From Termitomyces sp. T153 (Eukaryota; Basidiomycota; Agaricomycetes; Agaricales; Lyophyllaceae), in assembly GCA_018296165.2 (NCBI GenBank), contig JACKQL020000064.1:236637-300636 (forward strand): a stretch of 64,000 bases of DNA, given 5' to 3'. A program made the position numbers and the translations under genes. Below are positions 10,901 to 20,970 of the stretch, piece after piece. A model generated the notes under the pieces. That model saw only the letters and a list, made by a program, of their open reading frames with translations. It did not search any database and had not been told where the DNA came from. Numbering within the stretch: the first letter of the stretch is position 1; each line of letters begins with the position of its first letter.

Positions 10901-13548
10901 TTAATGGAAGTCCCAGAGTTTGTTGGGAGCTCTGTTGAAGTTTTTTTGGGGTTTCCAAGTATGGTCCTCAGGCCTGTAGCCCTTCCAGTGGACCAAGTAT
11001 TGAGGCCAGCCATGAACCAAGCAGGAGTCAAGGATCTGATTGACCTCATAGTGATATTTGTCCTCAACCTTGACAGGGAGTAGTCAACTGGGGCATTGCC
11101 TGGGGAAAGAGTCTGGAGCATGTTTTTTAAGGAGGTGCATGTGGAACATGGAGTGGAGGCCCTTCAGGCCTGGGGGTAGGTTGAGCTTGTAGGCATGCAT
11201 GGAGACCTTCTGGAGGACCTTGAAGGGGCTAAGTTGTTTGTGATTGAGCTTGATGGAGGGCCTCCAGGTCTTGAGATTTTGTCAATCAAGCCAAACCAAG
11301 GTGCCAGAGGGCCAATTGGGGGTAGGATCTCCTTGGGCATTGGCATGTTTGGAGTATGCTTGATTGGCAGTGTTGATTTTGTTCCAGAGGAACTGGTGGA
11401 GGGATTGGAGGTCCTCAGCAACTTTGTGGGTGACATGGGAGGGAATATCTTTGAGGAATAGTGTGAGTTGGGGGGGTTATAGCCCTTGTTGATGTAGAAA
11501 GGGGAAACTCCAGTGGTGGAGTGAGGTGTGTTGTTGTAAGTAAACTCAGCAAGGAGGAGTTCTGCATGCTAGTTGTTCTGTAAATAGTTAACATAGAGGC
11601 AGAGATACTATTCCAATGTCTGGTTTACTTGTTCTGTCTGTCTGTTGGTCTGTGGATGGTAAGCAGTCAACAGGTTAGTTTTCATTTTGAGTGCCTTATG
11701 CAGCAATTTCCAGAAGCAGAAGACAAATAGAGGGACAAATAGAGGCCCATAGTTCAAGATGATGTCATCTGGGAGTCTGTGCTTGGAGAATATATGTTTG
11801 AGGAATAGTTTGGCAAACTCTGGGGCATTGATGGTGGTGTGGCAGGTGATGAAGAGGGCTTGCTTGGTGAGGTGGCAGACAACAATAAGGATTGCATTGA
11901 AGCCTTTGGAGTTGGGAAGCTTAATAATGTGATCCATTGAGATTGAGGACCATGGGTGGCAACCAACAAGGAGGGGCTTCAGCAATCCATGAGAGCAGTG
12001 GTAGAGTACTCTGGCTCAGAGGCAAGATTCATAGGCCCTTATATATTGTGTGATGTCCTTTTTGATTCTAGGCCAAAAGTAAGTCTGGGAGATGAGTTGG
12101 AGAGTCTTACAAATTCCAGGGTGCCCCCAGAGTTTGTGGTCATGGTGCTGCCAGAGTATGTTGAGGCTAATAGACTTGTGGTCTGGGGCATAGATTTGTC
12201 CACTCTAGAGTAGGAGGTGGTGGTCTAGAGACAGAGTGAAGGAGTTGTTGGTGTTTGACTCATCAGTGGAGTTGTTGCAGGGGTCATGCTGAGTGAAGGA
12301 GTCCAGAGGTGAGTTTGTGATTTGGTGGAGGATTCCTTCTTTGTTCATAATCAGCATGGCATGCAAATGCTCAGGGGAAATTACTAACTGATGATTGAAT
12401 GCATTCCACTCAGCTTCTAACGACTTCTTCAGATACACATCAGACCTCCAAGTGAATGCATTGGGCTTTGCACCAAGTTGCCTGGGGCAGTAGTGAATGG
12501 TGAAGTTATACTCCAAGAGGGTTTCAGACCAACAAACTTGATGACAGCTAAGCTGTTTCATAGTCATGAAGTACTGCAAATTGTTATGGTTGGAGTAGAC
12601 TTGAATGCAGTGTGGAGATCTTTCAAAGTAGGCCTGCTACTGATGGAAAGCTTTAATGATTGTGAGGAGTTCTTTATTGTAGATATCATAGTTGAACTCC
12701 TTGAGCATTATTGAACAAGTGTAGAAGGTGACAGGGTAGAGGTCATTACCTCCAGAGTCTGACTGGGAAAGTATTCTGGTGATGGTGTAGTCAGAGGCAT
12801 TGCATTTGAGTACAATTGGTAGGGAGATGTTGAAATGGTGGAGGATTGGAGCAGAGGTGAAGGCCTTCTTGAGAAGGAGGAACATGCTTTGGCACTTGCT
12901 GTCCCAGTCCCAAGGGGTGTCCTTCCACATGAGTTGGTTGAGGGGTTTGGTGATTCCAGAGTAGTTGTTGATGAATCAGCAATAAAAGTTAGCAAACTCC
13001 AGAAACAACTGTACCTCCTTAACATTCCACAGTGGGGGCCAGTTGAGGATGGCTTCAACCTTGGTGGGGTCCATGCATATGCCATCAGAAGTGACAATAA
13101 CTCCAAAGTATTTGACCTCCATCATATGGAAGGAGCATTTCTTGGGTTTGGCATGAAGGCAATATTCTTAGAGTTGTTCTAGAACATGGCAGATGTGCTC
13201 CAGATGCTCCTCCAGTGAATTCAAGTAGATCAGGATGTTGTCCAGGTATACAATAACAAAGATATCATTTATGTTGTGGAAGATATTGTTCATGAAGTAC
13301 TGGAAAGTGGTGGGGGAGTTAGTCATTCCAAAGGGCATTACTAGGTACTCAAAAGAGGCCATAGCAGGTGTGAAAGGCAGTCTTCCATTCATGTCCCAGA
13401 GCAATCCAGACATTGTTGTAGCCAAAGTGGAGGTCTATTTTTGTGTAGATCTTGGCACTACAGAGGTGGTCAACAAGGTCTCCAATCAAGTAGAGAGAAT
13501 ACTGGTTCTTTTTTTTGAGTCTCTGGTAATCAACACAAAATCTGAGTA
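10901..13548 (-). pseudogene. L2 pol: RT, RNase H, integrase, chromodomain
   Basis: Read right to left. RT (about 13548-12770) has IVYLDNILIYL in place of YLDD, so the second catalytic Asp is Asn. RNase H (about 12760-12330) has the LLEYNFTIHYCPRQLGAKP block. The H2C2 module and integrase core (about 12190-11440) have MDHIIKLPNSKGF, then ILNYGPLF where ISDxGPLF is expected (Asp to Asn), and TEQVNQTLE. The chromodomain (about 11060-10910) has YEVNQILDS...[11 protein letters not shown], and the stop is at 10901-10903. Several in-frame stops exist. Organisation is Tf1/sushi-type chromovirus. Confidence 0.85.
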
Positions 13549-13702
13549 TGTAAGGGCAACCTCTGGAGGCTGAGGCTCAATCACTCAACTGGCAGAGGGA
13601 GATCCAAAGTCTATTCAGTATCTACAAGAAGTTCTAGCATTCTAGCTACTCACCTGGCAGAGGAAGATCCAAAGAGAACAAGTCTGAGGATCCCCAATGC
13701 CA
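13549..13702 (-). repeat. 3' end of a family-S LTR
   Basis: Plus strand TGTAAGGGCAACCTC at 13549 is identical to the S1 LTR end at 1519. It includes the AGAGAACAAGTCTGAGGATCC block that carries the S transcript-start motif. It truncates L2 inside RT. Confidence 0.65.
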
Positions 13703-13965
13703 GTGTTCAGAAAATTTACTGGAAGTCACATGACCAAGTCTTGGTTGGTCACATGATCCAAGCACATACATCACAGGAGCAACACTTGTCTGAATTATGA
13801 ACAGAGGACCAGTGCAACCTGAGGGCATTGTAAATAACTATCTCCCAAATACCTATAAAATTATAAAATATTCATCTCTATAGAACTTACTTCTCTATAT
13901 ATAACCCCAAATATAGATTCCACACCAATTCAAAACTCTGTATATTCCCCCCCCTTCTTGAAGAA
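13703..13965. repeat. Possible degenerate LTR remnant
   Basis: AT-rich stretch beginning TGTTCAG, with TCTCTATATATAACCCC at about 13893 and a CTGTATATTC plus C8-9 run near 13940. The layout (TG start, TATA box, poly-C) resembles a fungal LTR, but no partner copy or target duplication is visible. It marks the border between CpG-poor repeats and the CpG-containing kinase island. Confidence 0.25.
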
Positions 13966-14564
13966 GTATCATGGAAGGGGGACTTGAGGGGGACTGCCGG
14001 TCAGGGGAATTCCAAGTTGAGGAAACCGTCGATTTGATTTGACGGATTAAAAAGCTCACTTTGTTTCATCAATTCAAAGTTGACTGTACCTATTGTAGTT
14101 GTCCTGATTCGGTTCACTCTGCTCTCAAGCAGGGAGTAAGGTGTCACGAAGAGTCATCAGGTTGAAAATCTTTTTTCGGACGGGTTGAGATGCCCACCAA
14201 GAGTGTGTCGCTTGATTTGCGCCTGATATCCTTGTGCGTGATTGATTTGACGACTTCGCCATGTTTTCTTTGCTTTGTATGATGTATGGTATGGTGACTG
14301 TGTTGTGAACAAAATGACTATGGAGAGCGATTTAAAAAACTGATACGCGATATACCAATTTCAAATGCCAATACTAGCAAGTCAAGGTAGCCTGGTAGGG
14401 AAAAGTCTGGTTTAGAAAAGACAATTCGCCTACGTATCAATGGTGCTTGACTACTCCAATGTGTAATCCAGGCCGGGTAAAGACTGAGTTAAACCCATAA
14501 TGAAAAATCAATAATAGTCCAGTCAGAGTCATAATTCCAGTCTCTTCACACCTTTTGTAATCTT
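13966..14564. other. Intergenic segment with one short ORF
   Basis: CpG-containing, apparently non-repetitive sequence downstream of the kinase locus. The only notable reading is a 45-codon minus-strand ORF at 14125-14262 (MAKSSNQSRTRISG...), with its ATG preceded by AAAGCAAAGAAAAC, a favourable fungal start context. No domain is recognisable. It may be a chance ORF or a first exon. Confidence 0.3.
14125..14262 (-). CDS. Hypothetical 45-residue ORF
   Basis: Basic Ser/Arg/Lys-rich N-terminus (MAKSSNQSRTRISGANQATH), no known motif. Supported only by a good start context and CpG-normal composition. Confidence 0.12.
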   Translation of the reverse strand: MAKSSNQSRTRISGANQATHSWWASQPVRKKIFNLMTLRDTLLPA

Positions 14565-14850
14565 CTACCTTGTACAATAATTGATATCTACCCTTATCTC
14601 ATTTTCATAAAGCGTTAATTTACCTGTCGACACCGAAGCCTGAATGGGCATGTTGATTGCATGATAGCCTGCTCTTGTGCAAGCTGGATTTGTTTGCGCG
14701 GGGGTTCTGTAACGGTGCCAAACTCTACCAGGTAGGATGTCAGGATATACTAAGTCGTTGTTGGATCTATTGTAATAGTCCAAACATGTGAGCAGTACAA
14801 ACATCATGCCTGCTGTCGACGCCCGAAATCAAGACATCGTTGCTGAAAAG
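14565..14850 (-). pseudogene. Duplicated 3' fragment of the kinase-like gene
   Basis: The minus-strand reading NNDLVYPDILPGRVWHRYRT...AGYHAINMPIQ...VDINYC parallels residues 304-371 of the upstream kinase (NNDSVYPDIPAGGVWHRYRT...AGYGAANCFIQ...IDINCG). Upstream of 14807 the match continues weakly towards DIRTVLKTGVYY in shifted frames. Only the C-terminal ~100 residues are duplicated and no catalytic motifs are present, so it is a tandem partial duplication directly downstream of the intact gene. Confidence 0.75.
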
Positions 14851-16026
14851 CTACACCACTGGACATGGGTCATCAAATCCTCTAGTCTTCACACCCTTCT
14901 TCACCTTCCACCGTAAACCACAATTGATATCTATAGTAGCGTCTTCGTCATATAACATTTCCAACTCTTCTTTCGATGATAAAACTTGAATGAAGCAGTT
15001 TGCTGCACCATAACCCGCTTCTTTCGCATATTGTATTTGTTCCTCATCGGACACCGGGGTTCTGTAACGATGCCATACACCACCAGCTGGGATGTCAGGA
15101 TATACTGAATCGTTGTTAGGTCCTCTATAATATACTCCAGTCTTGAGCACAGTACGAATGTCATGATGGAAATCTTGGCGGAGGTCCGGATGTCCCCATC
15201 GTTCTTGCAAAGGAAGGTCGGCAGTCAGAAATGAAGCCCTACCCCAGTCAATTAGAACCGGAAAATTGGTTTCCGGTCTAAGAATGATATTTCCAACATG
15301 TACATCGTTGTGACTAACACCATAGAGGCGAAGACGTCGCCCAAGCTCCAGGATACGTTGGGAGATAACCTCAGCCTCTTCAATAGTGATATTGATGCCA
15401 GGCCTCAGTGACGACATTAGCCGTCCAGGGATATATTCAACCATCAGGCCACGGATATGATTCAGAGAGGGATGGGGAGACCTGGTCAACATATTGATTT
15501 TCGCGGTACCAAAGAAACGGGGAACAAGCCCATGTGTCTGTGCCTCGGCGAGACGTTTGTATGCCTCGCATTCCTTGAAATAAGAGTTCTCAACCCTCTC
15601 CCAGAACTGGAATAGATACATCCATGGCAGAAGCTCCTCGTCTGGATCGAGTTGGATGGATACCCCAAATCGGCTAACATGCGATTGAATTTTCGATTGA
15701 TAATCCTCTTCGTCGTCCGGATTCCAATAGGAATAAGCACGACGATCTGTTAACTTCAGAAGAAAGCTACACGGGAGGATTCTACTGCAAGTATTGACCA
15801 AAAGGGCGACCGAGTTGGTAAATGGGGTGAATGCTTTTACAATTTGCACTTCTGCAAATTGATTACTTTTGGGAATAGCGAGCGTGAGACGGTTGCCAGG
15901 CTTATAAACGTCGATGGGAAATCTTTTGGGAATGATAAATCCTTGATACTGGAGAGCAGGGAGAGTAACTTGCCGAAACCACTCATTACGCGTAATGGCA
16001 AACTGTTTACGTGTGGCTTGTTGCAT
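14851..16026 (-). CDS. Protein-kinase-like (PKL fold) host protein, 391 aa
   Basis: An uninterrupted ORF of 391 codons, the only intact non-transposon gene in the window. A plausible ATP-binding lysine lies in FLLKLTDRR (K91) and an alpha-C type glutamate in YFKECEAYKRLAE (about 152-154). The catalytic loop is SHNDVHVGNIILRP (H239, D241, N246), and the metal-binding segment is PVLIDWGRASF (D260), DWG replacing DFG. This is the HxDxxxxN...D layout of small fungal PKL kinases (APH/RIO/choline-kinase-like). No signal peptide or membrane segment is visible, so it is probably cytosolic; substrate unknown. The C-terminal tail (VYPDIPAGGVWHRYRTP) is partly duplicated downstream at 14565. Codon use includes CpG, unlike the flanking repeats. 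Start chosen at ATG 16026 (MQQATRK), the first in frame. Confidence 0.8.
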   Translation of the reverse strand: MQQATRKQFAITRNEWFRQVTLPALQYQGFIIPKRFPIDVYKPGNRLTLAIPKSNQFAEVQIVKAFTPFTNSVALLVNTCSRILPCSFLLKLTDRRAYSYWNPDDEEDYQSKIQSHVSRFGVSIQLDPDEELLPWMYLFQFWERVENSYFKECEAYKRLAEAQTHGLVPRFFGTAKINMLTRSPHPSLNHIRGLMVEYIPGRLMSSLRPGINITIEEAEVISQRILELGRRLRLYGVSHNDVHVGNIILRPETNFPVLIDWGRASFLTADLPLQERWGHPDLRQDFHHDIRTVLKTGVYYRGPNNDSVYPDIPAGGVWHRYRTPVSDEEQIQYAKEAGYGAANCFIQVLSSKEELEMLYDEDATIDINCGLRWKVKKGVKTRGFDDPCPVV

Positions 16027-16654
16027 GCGCTAAGATGCATACAGTGAGAACAACGGCCAGAAAGAAGAGGGGAGGACACGCATACACAGAGGGTACAAAA
16101 TACCATAGAAGTCTTAAAGTCGTAGGAGTAAGTTACGCGACCACGAAGCTTTCACGAACAATTGAACACGAACATCTTCTCTATCTATTATGCGACGACG
16201 GATGTGGAAAAGTGGCCAGCGCTGACAAATGCTGACAATTTTAAACCCTTTTATGGTAATAGAATCAGACCTTGGCTGTTTTGCTGCTCTTTGGATGCAT
16301 TTTTGACAAAAAAAAATACAGTAGACAACTTTGATAGATATGAACCATCCTTTGACTGTGTGTAAAAGCTGCCAGACTTGATATTTCAGGCAATATCTAA
16401 CTATTTTCAGCCTTACTTATGTGAAATGTACTGTCTTTTAATGCACCTCCTCAAGAAACACTTCTGGTTGTTCTTTGGAAATGAAACATGTCCCATGCAT
16501 GTATTTCTTATCAAAAAAAGTTCAGAACAATGAATTTATGATCAAAAATGGCCAAAGAAGTGGCATAAGATGTTTCTTTGACTCTTCAAAGCTTCTACTT
16601 ATTTTTTTTAGAAAGGAGATAATCAGCCATTTGTTCATCTCATTGCACTCTCCA
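16027..16654. other. Upstream region of the kinase gene, no other gene seen
   Basis: 16027-16340 is CpG-containing and presumably the kinase promoter. 16340-16654 is AT-rich with no recognisable coding or repeat signature. No clear TATA box was identified. Confidence 0.4.
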
Positions 16655-16930
16655 TTACAAAGGTGTTGTTGCCCTTTGAGGAGGTGTAAGATCATTGTAT
16701 ACCCTTTTGAACTTATGAGTTGCCAAAGAACTCAATTCATGCCACATGGCCACCTTTTTGTCAGCATAGGCTTGGAGGCCTTTTTTCTTGGCTGACATGC
16801 CCCTCTTGGACCAGATTTCTGCCTGCCTAAGGAAATAGTGGACAGTCCATTCCATTTCACTGGTCACAAGCTGACATTCTTCTGTCCATCTGTTTTGTTG
16901 TGCTCTTGTACAGAGGTAGTGCACCTGATG
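16655..16930 (-). pseudogene. C-terminal tail of a KDZ transposase-family protein
   Basis: The minus strand reads VHYLCTRAQQNRWTEECQLV, then SEMEWTVHYFLRQAEIWSKR, then GLQAYADKKVAMWHELSSLA. This resembles the conserved tail of basidiomycete KDZ (Kyakuja-Dileera-Zisupton) proteins, with RW-EE-L---EM-WTV-FF---- W and GL-AYA-K---MW. The assignment rests on my recall of the family. No ATG opens the frame (GTG at its start), and it is cut at 17032 by L3. An N-terminal KDZ piece on the same strand lies at 52215-53000. Confidence 0.5.
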
Positions 16931-17032
16931 GACTGGTGAGCCAATGCATTGACAACAAATGAATGGATATGGTGAATGAATAGAATTGGCAGGTGGATTG
17001 AGAATGATACAATGGATATCTGAGCAGAAAGC

Positions 17033-17087
17033 TGTCAGGTTCCACTGACCATGGGGGCTCAGCTACACTGGGTGAATCCTTACTCAG
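17033..17087 (-). repeat. Remnant of the 3' LTR of L3
   Basis: TGTCAGGTTCCACTGACC and the next ~35 bp match the family-L LTR outer end. Then the sequence jumps into the internal AGTGTCAAGACCCTC block normally found after the polypurine tract, so almost the whole LTR and the tract are deleted. Confidence 0.7.
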
Positions 17088-17285
17088 TGTCAAGACCCTC
17101 AAGATGCAGGGCATGGGTTGGGTATTGGCAGGGCATGGTAATTGAAGCCAAGTAATATTGATCAAACTGCAGCAAGCAGTGGTGGCATGGGGAACAAAGT
17201 CAAAGTATGGCTACTATTCATCAGGGGGCTCTTCCCAAGTCATTAAAAAGGTTGGACATACCTCAGGGTTCCCAAACTCTTTGCC

Positions 17286-18965
17286 ATGTCTTCTGCCATG
17301 CCATCATCACATTCTCCATTGCCAACTCCACCCCCTTCAGGTGACAACCATGTGGCCATTTGGGCAGAGTACAAGCATTGTCAGCAAGAATTTGAACAGC
17401 AGCAGGACCATAGGAAGGTGGAGGCAATGACCCATCATCATGAGTGTGGTGTTTTTTCTTGCTCCAGAGTTGCTGATTGAGTTTGGCAGAATTGTCCTCA
17501 GCAGTGGTGGGTTCCTCTAGGGGTTCTTCTTATATGAGGGGGTCAGGGCCTGCTAGCTGTTTAGTTCCTGTTGCCTCAGGGTGTTCTGCAAGGCCCAGCC
17601 TGAGGATGGGGATCATCTATGTTGTTCAGAAGGCAGAGAGGATTCCACAGGCACAGGTGATGCCAGAGGTATTTGTGGGGGTGCTGGAGCAGGCATGGGG
17701 TCCTCTGACTCTAAAATGGTGCCAGAATGAGGCTCCAGTGAGTCCCTACTCCTTTTTTCAGTATTTGCTGATTAGTTGTTCCAGTGCACTCTCTGTGCCT
17801 AGGGAGGGAGGGGGGAGTTGTGTGAGTTTGATCAGCTGACTGCAGGGTCCTGTCTCAATACCTCAGTCTGCCTTCCCTGCCATGCTAGGCACAAGAAATG
17901 TTTGATTTTGCTGGAGTGGCATGCCACATGTATTGCTGTGGAGCAGGAGTGGGAGGAGAGTTGAGTGAGGAAGCAGCTGGGTGAGAGTTGAAAGGCCCAG
18001 GTATCAGGCTAGAGCTCAGGTTTGGAGGGCAAAGAGAGTGTGGGGGGGCCAGTGGAGAAGGTGGGACCTCTGTGGGGTGGACAGAGAGAGGGGGAGGCAG
18101 TGCCATGTGACAAGGGCAAGTAGAGGGCCTCTATGCCACCTGAGGCAGGGCCCAGCAAGAGGCTGTGGGGCCAAGAGGCAATGGCAGGCCCCCCTGGGCC
18201 CCATGTGTACTCTCCTGGCTCAGGGGCACTAAGGGGATGTCCATCAAGCTTGCTGGAGCCTATGCCTTCAATCTCCAAGACCTTCCTTCATTGCCAGATA
18301 GAGGGTCTGTCTAGAATTCTGGCAATATGGGAGGGAGAGCTCTAGAGAGTGGGGGAAGATCAGGACTAGGCATGGAGGGAGAGGGACATGTTGCAGTAGG
18401 ACTACAATACAGTAGTGCAGACAGCTATGGCGAGGGCATTAGAGGTACAGAGTCTGCAGGAGCACTTGTCACAGCTGGAGGCACAGTCTTTAGAGGAGGC
18501 AGAGGAACAGCAGGGCTTAGAGGAGTGGGTTTTATCTCAAGCAGAGGCAGAGGCAGCTAGCCAGTGAAAGGAGTGGCTGACAAATGAGGCTGCCTCAATG
18601 TGTGCTGGAGTGCTGTGTAAGTGTGTTCTCTCTTCCTCCAGAACTTGTTAACAAGTTTGAGGTAGGTTGGGTCTGGGAGCACTGAGTCCTCATGGATGGA
18701 GCTTCTGCTACATTTGCATCAATCCAGGATGGGTTGGCACAAATGCCTGCAGGTCATCCTCTAGAGTTGGGCTAGGGGGTGGTGGAGATGGGGCATCTGC
18801 TGGCAGGGCACCAGCAGCATAATGTAGTGGCCCTGGGGTTTGGATGTGGGGGAGGAATTGCCTGGGCTTGTGAAAGTGCTGGCCATGGTGAGGGCATAAA
18901 TGGAGGTGGACTTGGGGGTTGGGGCAGTGGCGAGAGGGGTTCTGGAGGGGGAAAGAGGGTGAGGT
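17286..18965 (+). pseudogene. Antisense cargo gene of L3
   Basis: ATG 17286 opens MSSAMPSSHSPLPTPPPSGD. A middle exon reads LSSAVVGSS...LTLKWCQNEAP. Intron 17738-17784 (GTGAGT, CTGAT branch, TTCCAG; 47 bp). Joining gives CX2C-X8-C-X15-CX2C-X6-C, with one stop inside the X8 segment and EWHATC after it. A coiled-coil part follows in broken frames. The last intron keeps a GTAAGT donor near 18617, in the same place as 33311 in L4. The C-terminal helix (EMGHLLAGHQQ) ends near 18965. T1 is inserted just beyond the gene. Confidence 0.6.
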
Positions 18966-19300
18966 GGTGATTCAGGACTTGTAATCTTGCTCCTCCCATG
19001 CTGTCTTAGCCTTCTTGTGTTATCTTGTATTTCTAGCCTATCTTGTATTTCTAGCCTGTCCATATCAATTTCTTGGAGTTCTGGTGAATGTGCAGAGTTT
19101 CAGATTGTGTGTGTCATGACCCATTCCATTCCCCCCTTCCCTTCACCATTATCCCACCTCAGATTCTACACAGTCCCTCTCTAGATCTCAGCCACACCCC
19201 CAGATCTTAGCCACAGTCCTGTTTCAGCCACATCCAGGTTTTAGCCACCTCTAGGACCGCTTTTCCTGTTCCAGATCATTCCCACAGGCACAGATCCTTT

Positions 19301-19500
19301 CCACAGGTTCCAGATCACTTCCACAGGTTCCAGATCACTTCCACAGGTTCCAGATCACTTCCACAGGTTCCAGATCACTTCCACAGGTTCCAGATCACTT
19401 CCACAGGTTCCAGATCACTTTCACAGGTTCCAGATCACTCCCACCTGTTCCAGATCACTCCCACCTGTTCCAGATCACTCCCACCTGTTCCAGATCACTT
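19301..19500 (+). repeat. 20-bp minisatellite in T1 U3 (10 units)
   Basis: Seven units of the CCACAGGTTCCAGATCACTT type, followed by three of the CCACCTGTTCCAGATCACTC type. The same ten units recur in the 3' LTR (about 20465-20664), so the array was copied by reverse transcription. Confidence 0.95.
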
Positions 19501-19582
19501 CCAGGATTGCTTCCCTTGTTCCAGATCGCTTTCTCATGACTTAGATCACTTCCATCTTCTCCTTTTGGCAGTGTCCTACAGC

Positions 19583-19627
19583 TATATAAGGTCCCTTAGT
19601 CTGTAGCTACACCCCAGCCTTGACATT
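19583..19627 (+). promoter_or_regulatory. T1 core promoter and self-priming transcript start
   Basis: TATATAA at 19583-19589. 32 nt from its first base begins CAGCCTTGACATT (19615-19627), the predicted 5' end of the RNA, which is fully complementary to the primer-binding site at 19802. Confidence 0.75.
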
Positions 19628-19801
19628 ACCTGATATCTTGTTTGTGTTCTGTTGTTATCTGATCTTCTCTCCATTCATTACTCGCTCTCATTTCTTAGTT
19701 TCTTAGTTTCTTTCCCTATTTACATACTTGCTGTTGGCATCACCTCCCCAAGGTGGTTTTGGCTCCTGTAAGAGTCTCCCTCCAGGACTGTGGTCCTGAC
19801 A

Positions 19802-19814
19802 AATGTCAAGGCTG
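19802..19814 (+). promoter_or_regulatory. Self-priming primer-binding site of T1
   Basis: AATGTCAAGGCTG begins at the first base after the 5' LTR and is an exact 13-nt complement of the transcript start CAGCCTTGACATT. It lacks the TGG needed for tRNA priming. Confidence 0.8.
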
Positions 19815-20260
19815 CACCACCCCCCAGGTTGTGATGGCAGCTTGTATGTCTTACCCACTCTATTTCTATCCCTCCTCCACTTCAGCCTTCATTGGGGAGT
19901 TTGAGGATGGCACTAGTAATCCCATAGAGTTGGCTCCCCCATTTCTATTCCCCCCACACCTCTATCCAGGCTCAGAGTTACTGGGGTGGCACTGGTATTC
20001 CATGGGGTTGATTTTGGATGCATTTACATGCTCCAGCACTGTCCACCCTTTGCTTCAGCCTTAGTTGGGAAGTAATAGGATGGCTCCAGTATCTGTGGAG
20101 TTGACTCTTGCACCTTCTTCACAGTGGTTATTGCAAGTACAGATTGGCACTCACTTTGGACACCCTCCTGGTCTTTCCCCATGCTTCTTCCCTTCCCAAC
20201 ACTCTTCCACACTCCTCAGAATCTCAGAATCACTACACACACATCTCGAGGGCTCGATGC
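19815..20260 (+). other. T1 interior, no coding domain seen
   Basis: About 450 bp, pyrimidine-rich. Short ORFs have no recognisable motif. It ends in ATCTCGAGGGCTCGATGC, like the corresponding place in family L. Confidence 0.6.
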
Positions 20261-20275
20261 TTGAAGGGGGAGTAC
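20261..20275 (+). promoter_or_regulatory. Polypurine tract of T1
   Basis: TTGAAGGGGGAGTAC directly abuts the 3' LTR. It shares the GAAGGGGGAGT core with L4. Confidence 0.85.
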
Positions 20276-20965
20276 TGTCATGACCCATTCCATTCCCCCC
20301 TTCCCTTCACCATTATCCAACCTCAGATTCTACACAGTCCCTCTCTAGATCTCAGCCACACCCCCAGATCTTAGCCACAGTCCTGTTTCAGCCACATCCA
20401 GGTTTTAGCCACCTCTAGGACCGCTTTTCCTGTTCCAGATCATTCCCATAGGCACAGATCCTTTCCACAGGTACCAGATCACTTCCACAGGTTCCAGATC
20501 ACTTCCACAGGTTCCAGATCACTTCCACAGGTTCCAGATCACTTCCACAGGTTCCAGATCACTTCCACAGGTTCCAGATCACTTTCACAGGTTCCAGATC
20601 ACTCCCACCTGTTCCAGATCACTCCCACCTGTTCCAGATCACTCCCACCTGTTCCAGATCACTTCCAGGATTGCTTCCCTTGTTCCAGATCGCTTTCTCA
20701 TGACTTAGATCACTTCCATCTTCTCCTTTTGGCAGTGTCCTACAGCTATATAAGGTCCCTTAGTCTGTAGCTACACCCCAGCCTTGACATTACCTGATAT
20801 CTTGTTTGTGTTCTGTTGTTATCTGATCTTCTCTCCATTCATTACTCGCTCTCATTTCTTAGTTTCTTAGTTTCTTTTCCTATTTACATACTTGCTGTTG
20901 GCATCACCTCCCCAAGGTGGTTTTGGCTCCTGTAAGAGTCTCCCTCCAGGACTGTGGTCCTGACA
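20276..20965 (+). repeat. 3' LTR of T1
   Basis: 690 bp, nearly identical to 19112-19801, ending TGACA at 20965 and followed by the GTGTG duplication. Confidence 0.9.
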
Positions 20966-20970
20966 GTGTG

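Larger units (their letters stand above)
5522..13548 (-). mobile_element. L2: family-L chromovirus, truncated in RT and interrupted by L2i
   Basis: On the plus strand the order is: partial 3' LTR (5522-6124), polypurine tract, antisense cargo gene on the plus strand (6339-10643, split by L2i), pol stop at 10901, then chromodomain, integrase, RNase H and RT read on the minus strand. It ends abruptly inside RT at 13548, where a family-S LTR end begins. Gag, protease and the 5' LTR are missing. Most of the sequence lacks CpG. Confidence 0.85.
19112..19801 (+). repeat. 5' LTR of T1
   Basis: 690 bp, TGTCATGACC...CCTGACA. Contains ten 20-bp tandem units in U3, a TATATAA box and the transcript-start motif. 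Confidence 0.9.
19112..20965 (+). mobile_element. T1: 1.85-kb non-autonomous LTR element (TRIM/LARD-like), GTGTG target duplication
   Basis: Two 690-bp LTRs (19112-19801, 20276-20965) differ at four positions by my eye count. They flank a 474-bp interior without any retroviral domain. GTGTG at 19107-19111 and 20966-20970 is a perfect 5-bp target duplication. TATA box, transcript start, primer-binding site and polypurine tract are all intact. The sequence before its 3' LTR (ATCTCGAGGG...GAAGGGGGAGT) and the LTR start TGTCATGACCC resemble family L, so family-L enzymes could mobilise it. It is probably the youngest insertion in the window. Confidence 0.9.

Noticed and set aside
16475..16795. 106-codon plus-strand ORF near the kinase
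   Set aside because: No domain, overlaps the KDZ tail on the other strand, and its composition is AT-rich.
19301..19500. Regular 20-bp repeats considered as a CRISPR array
   Set aside because: The units are contiguous without unique spacers, lie in an LTR, and the genome is fungal.
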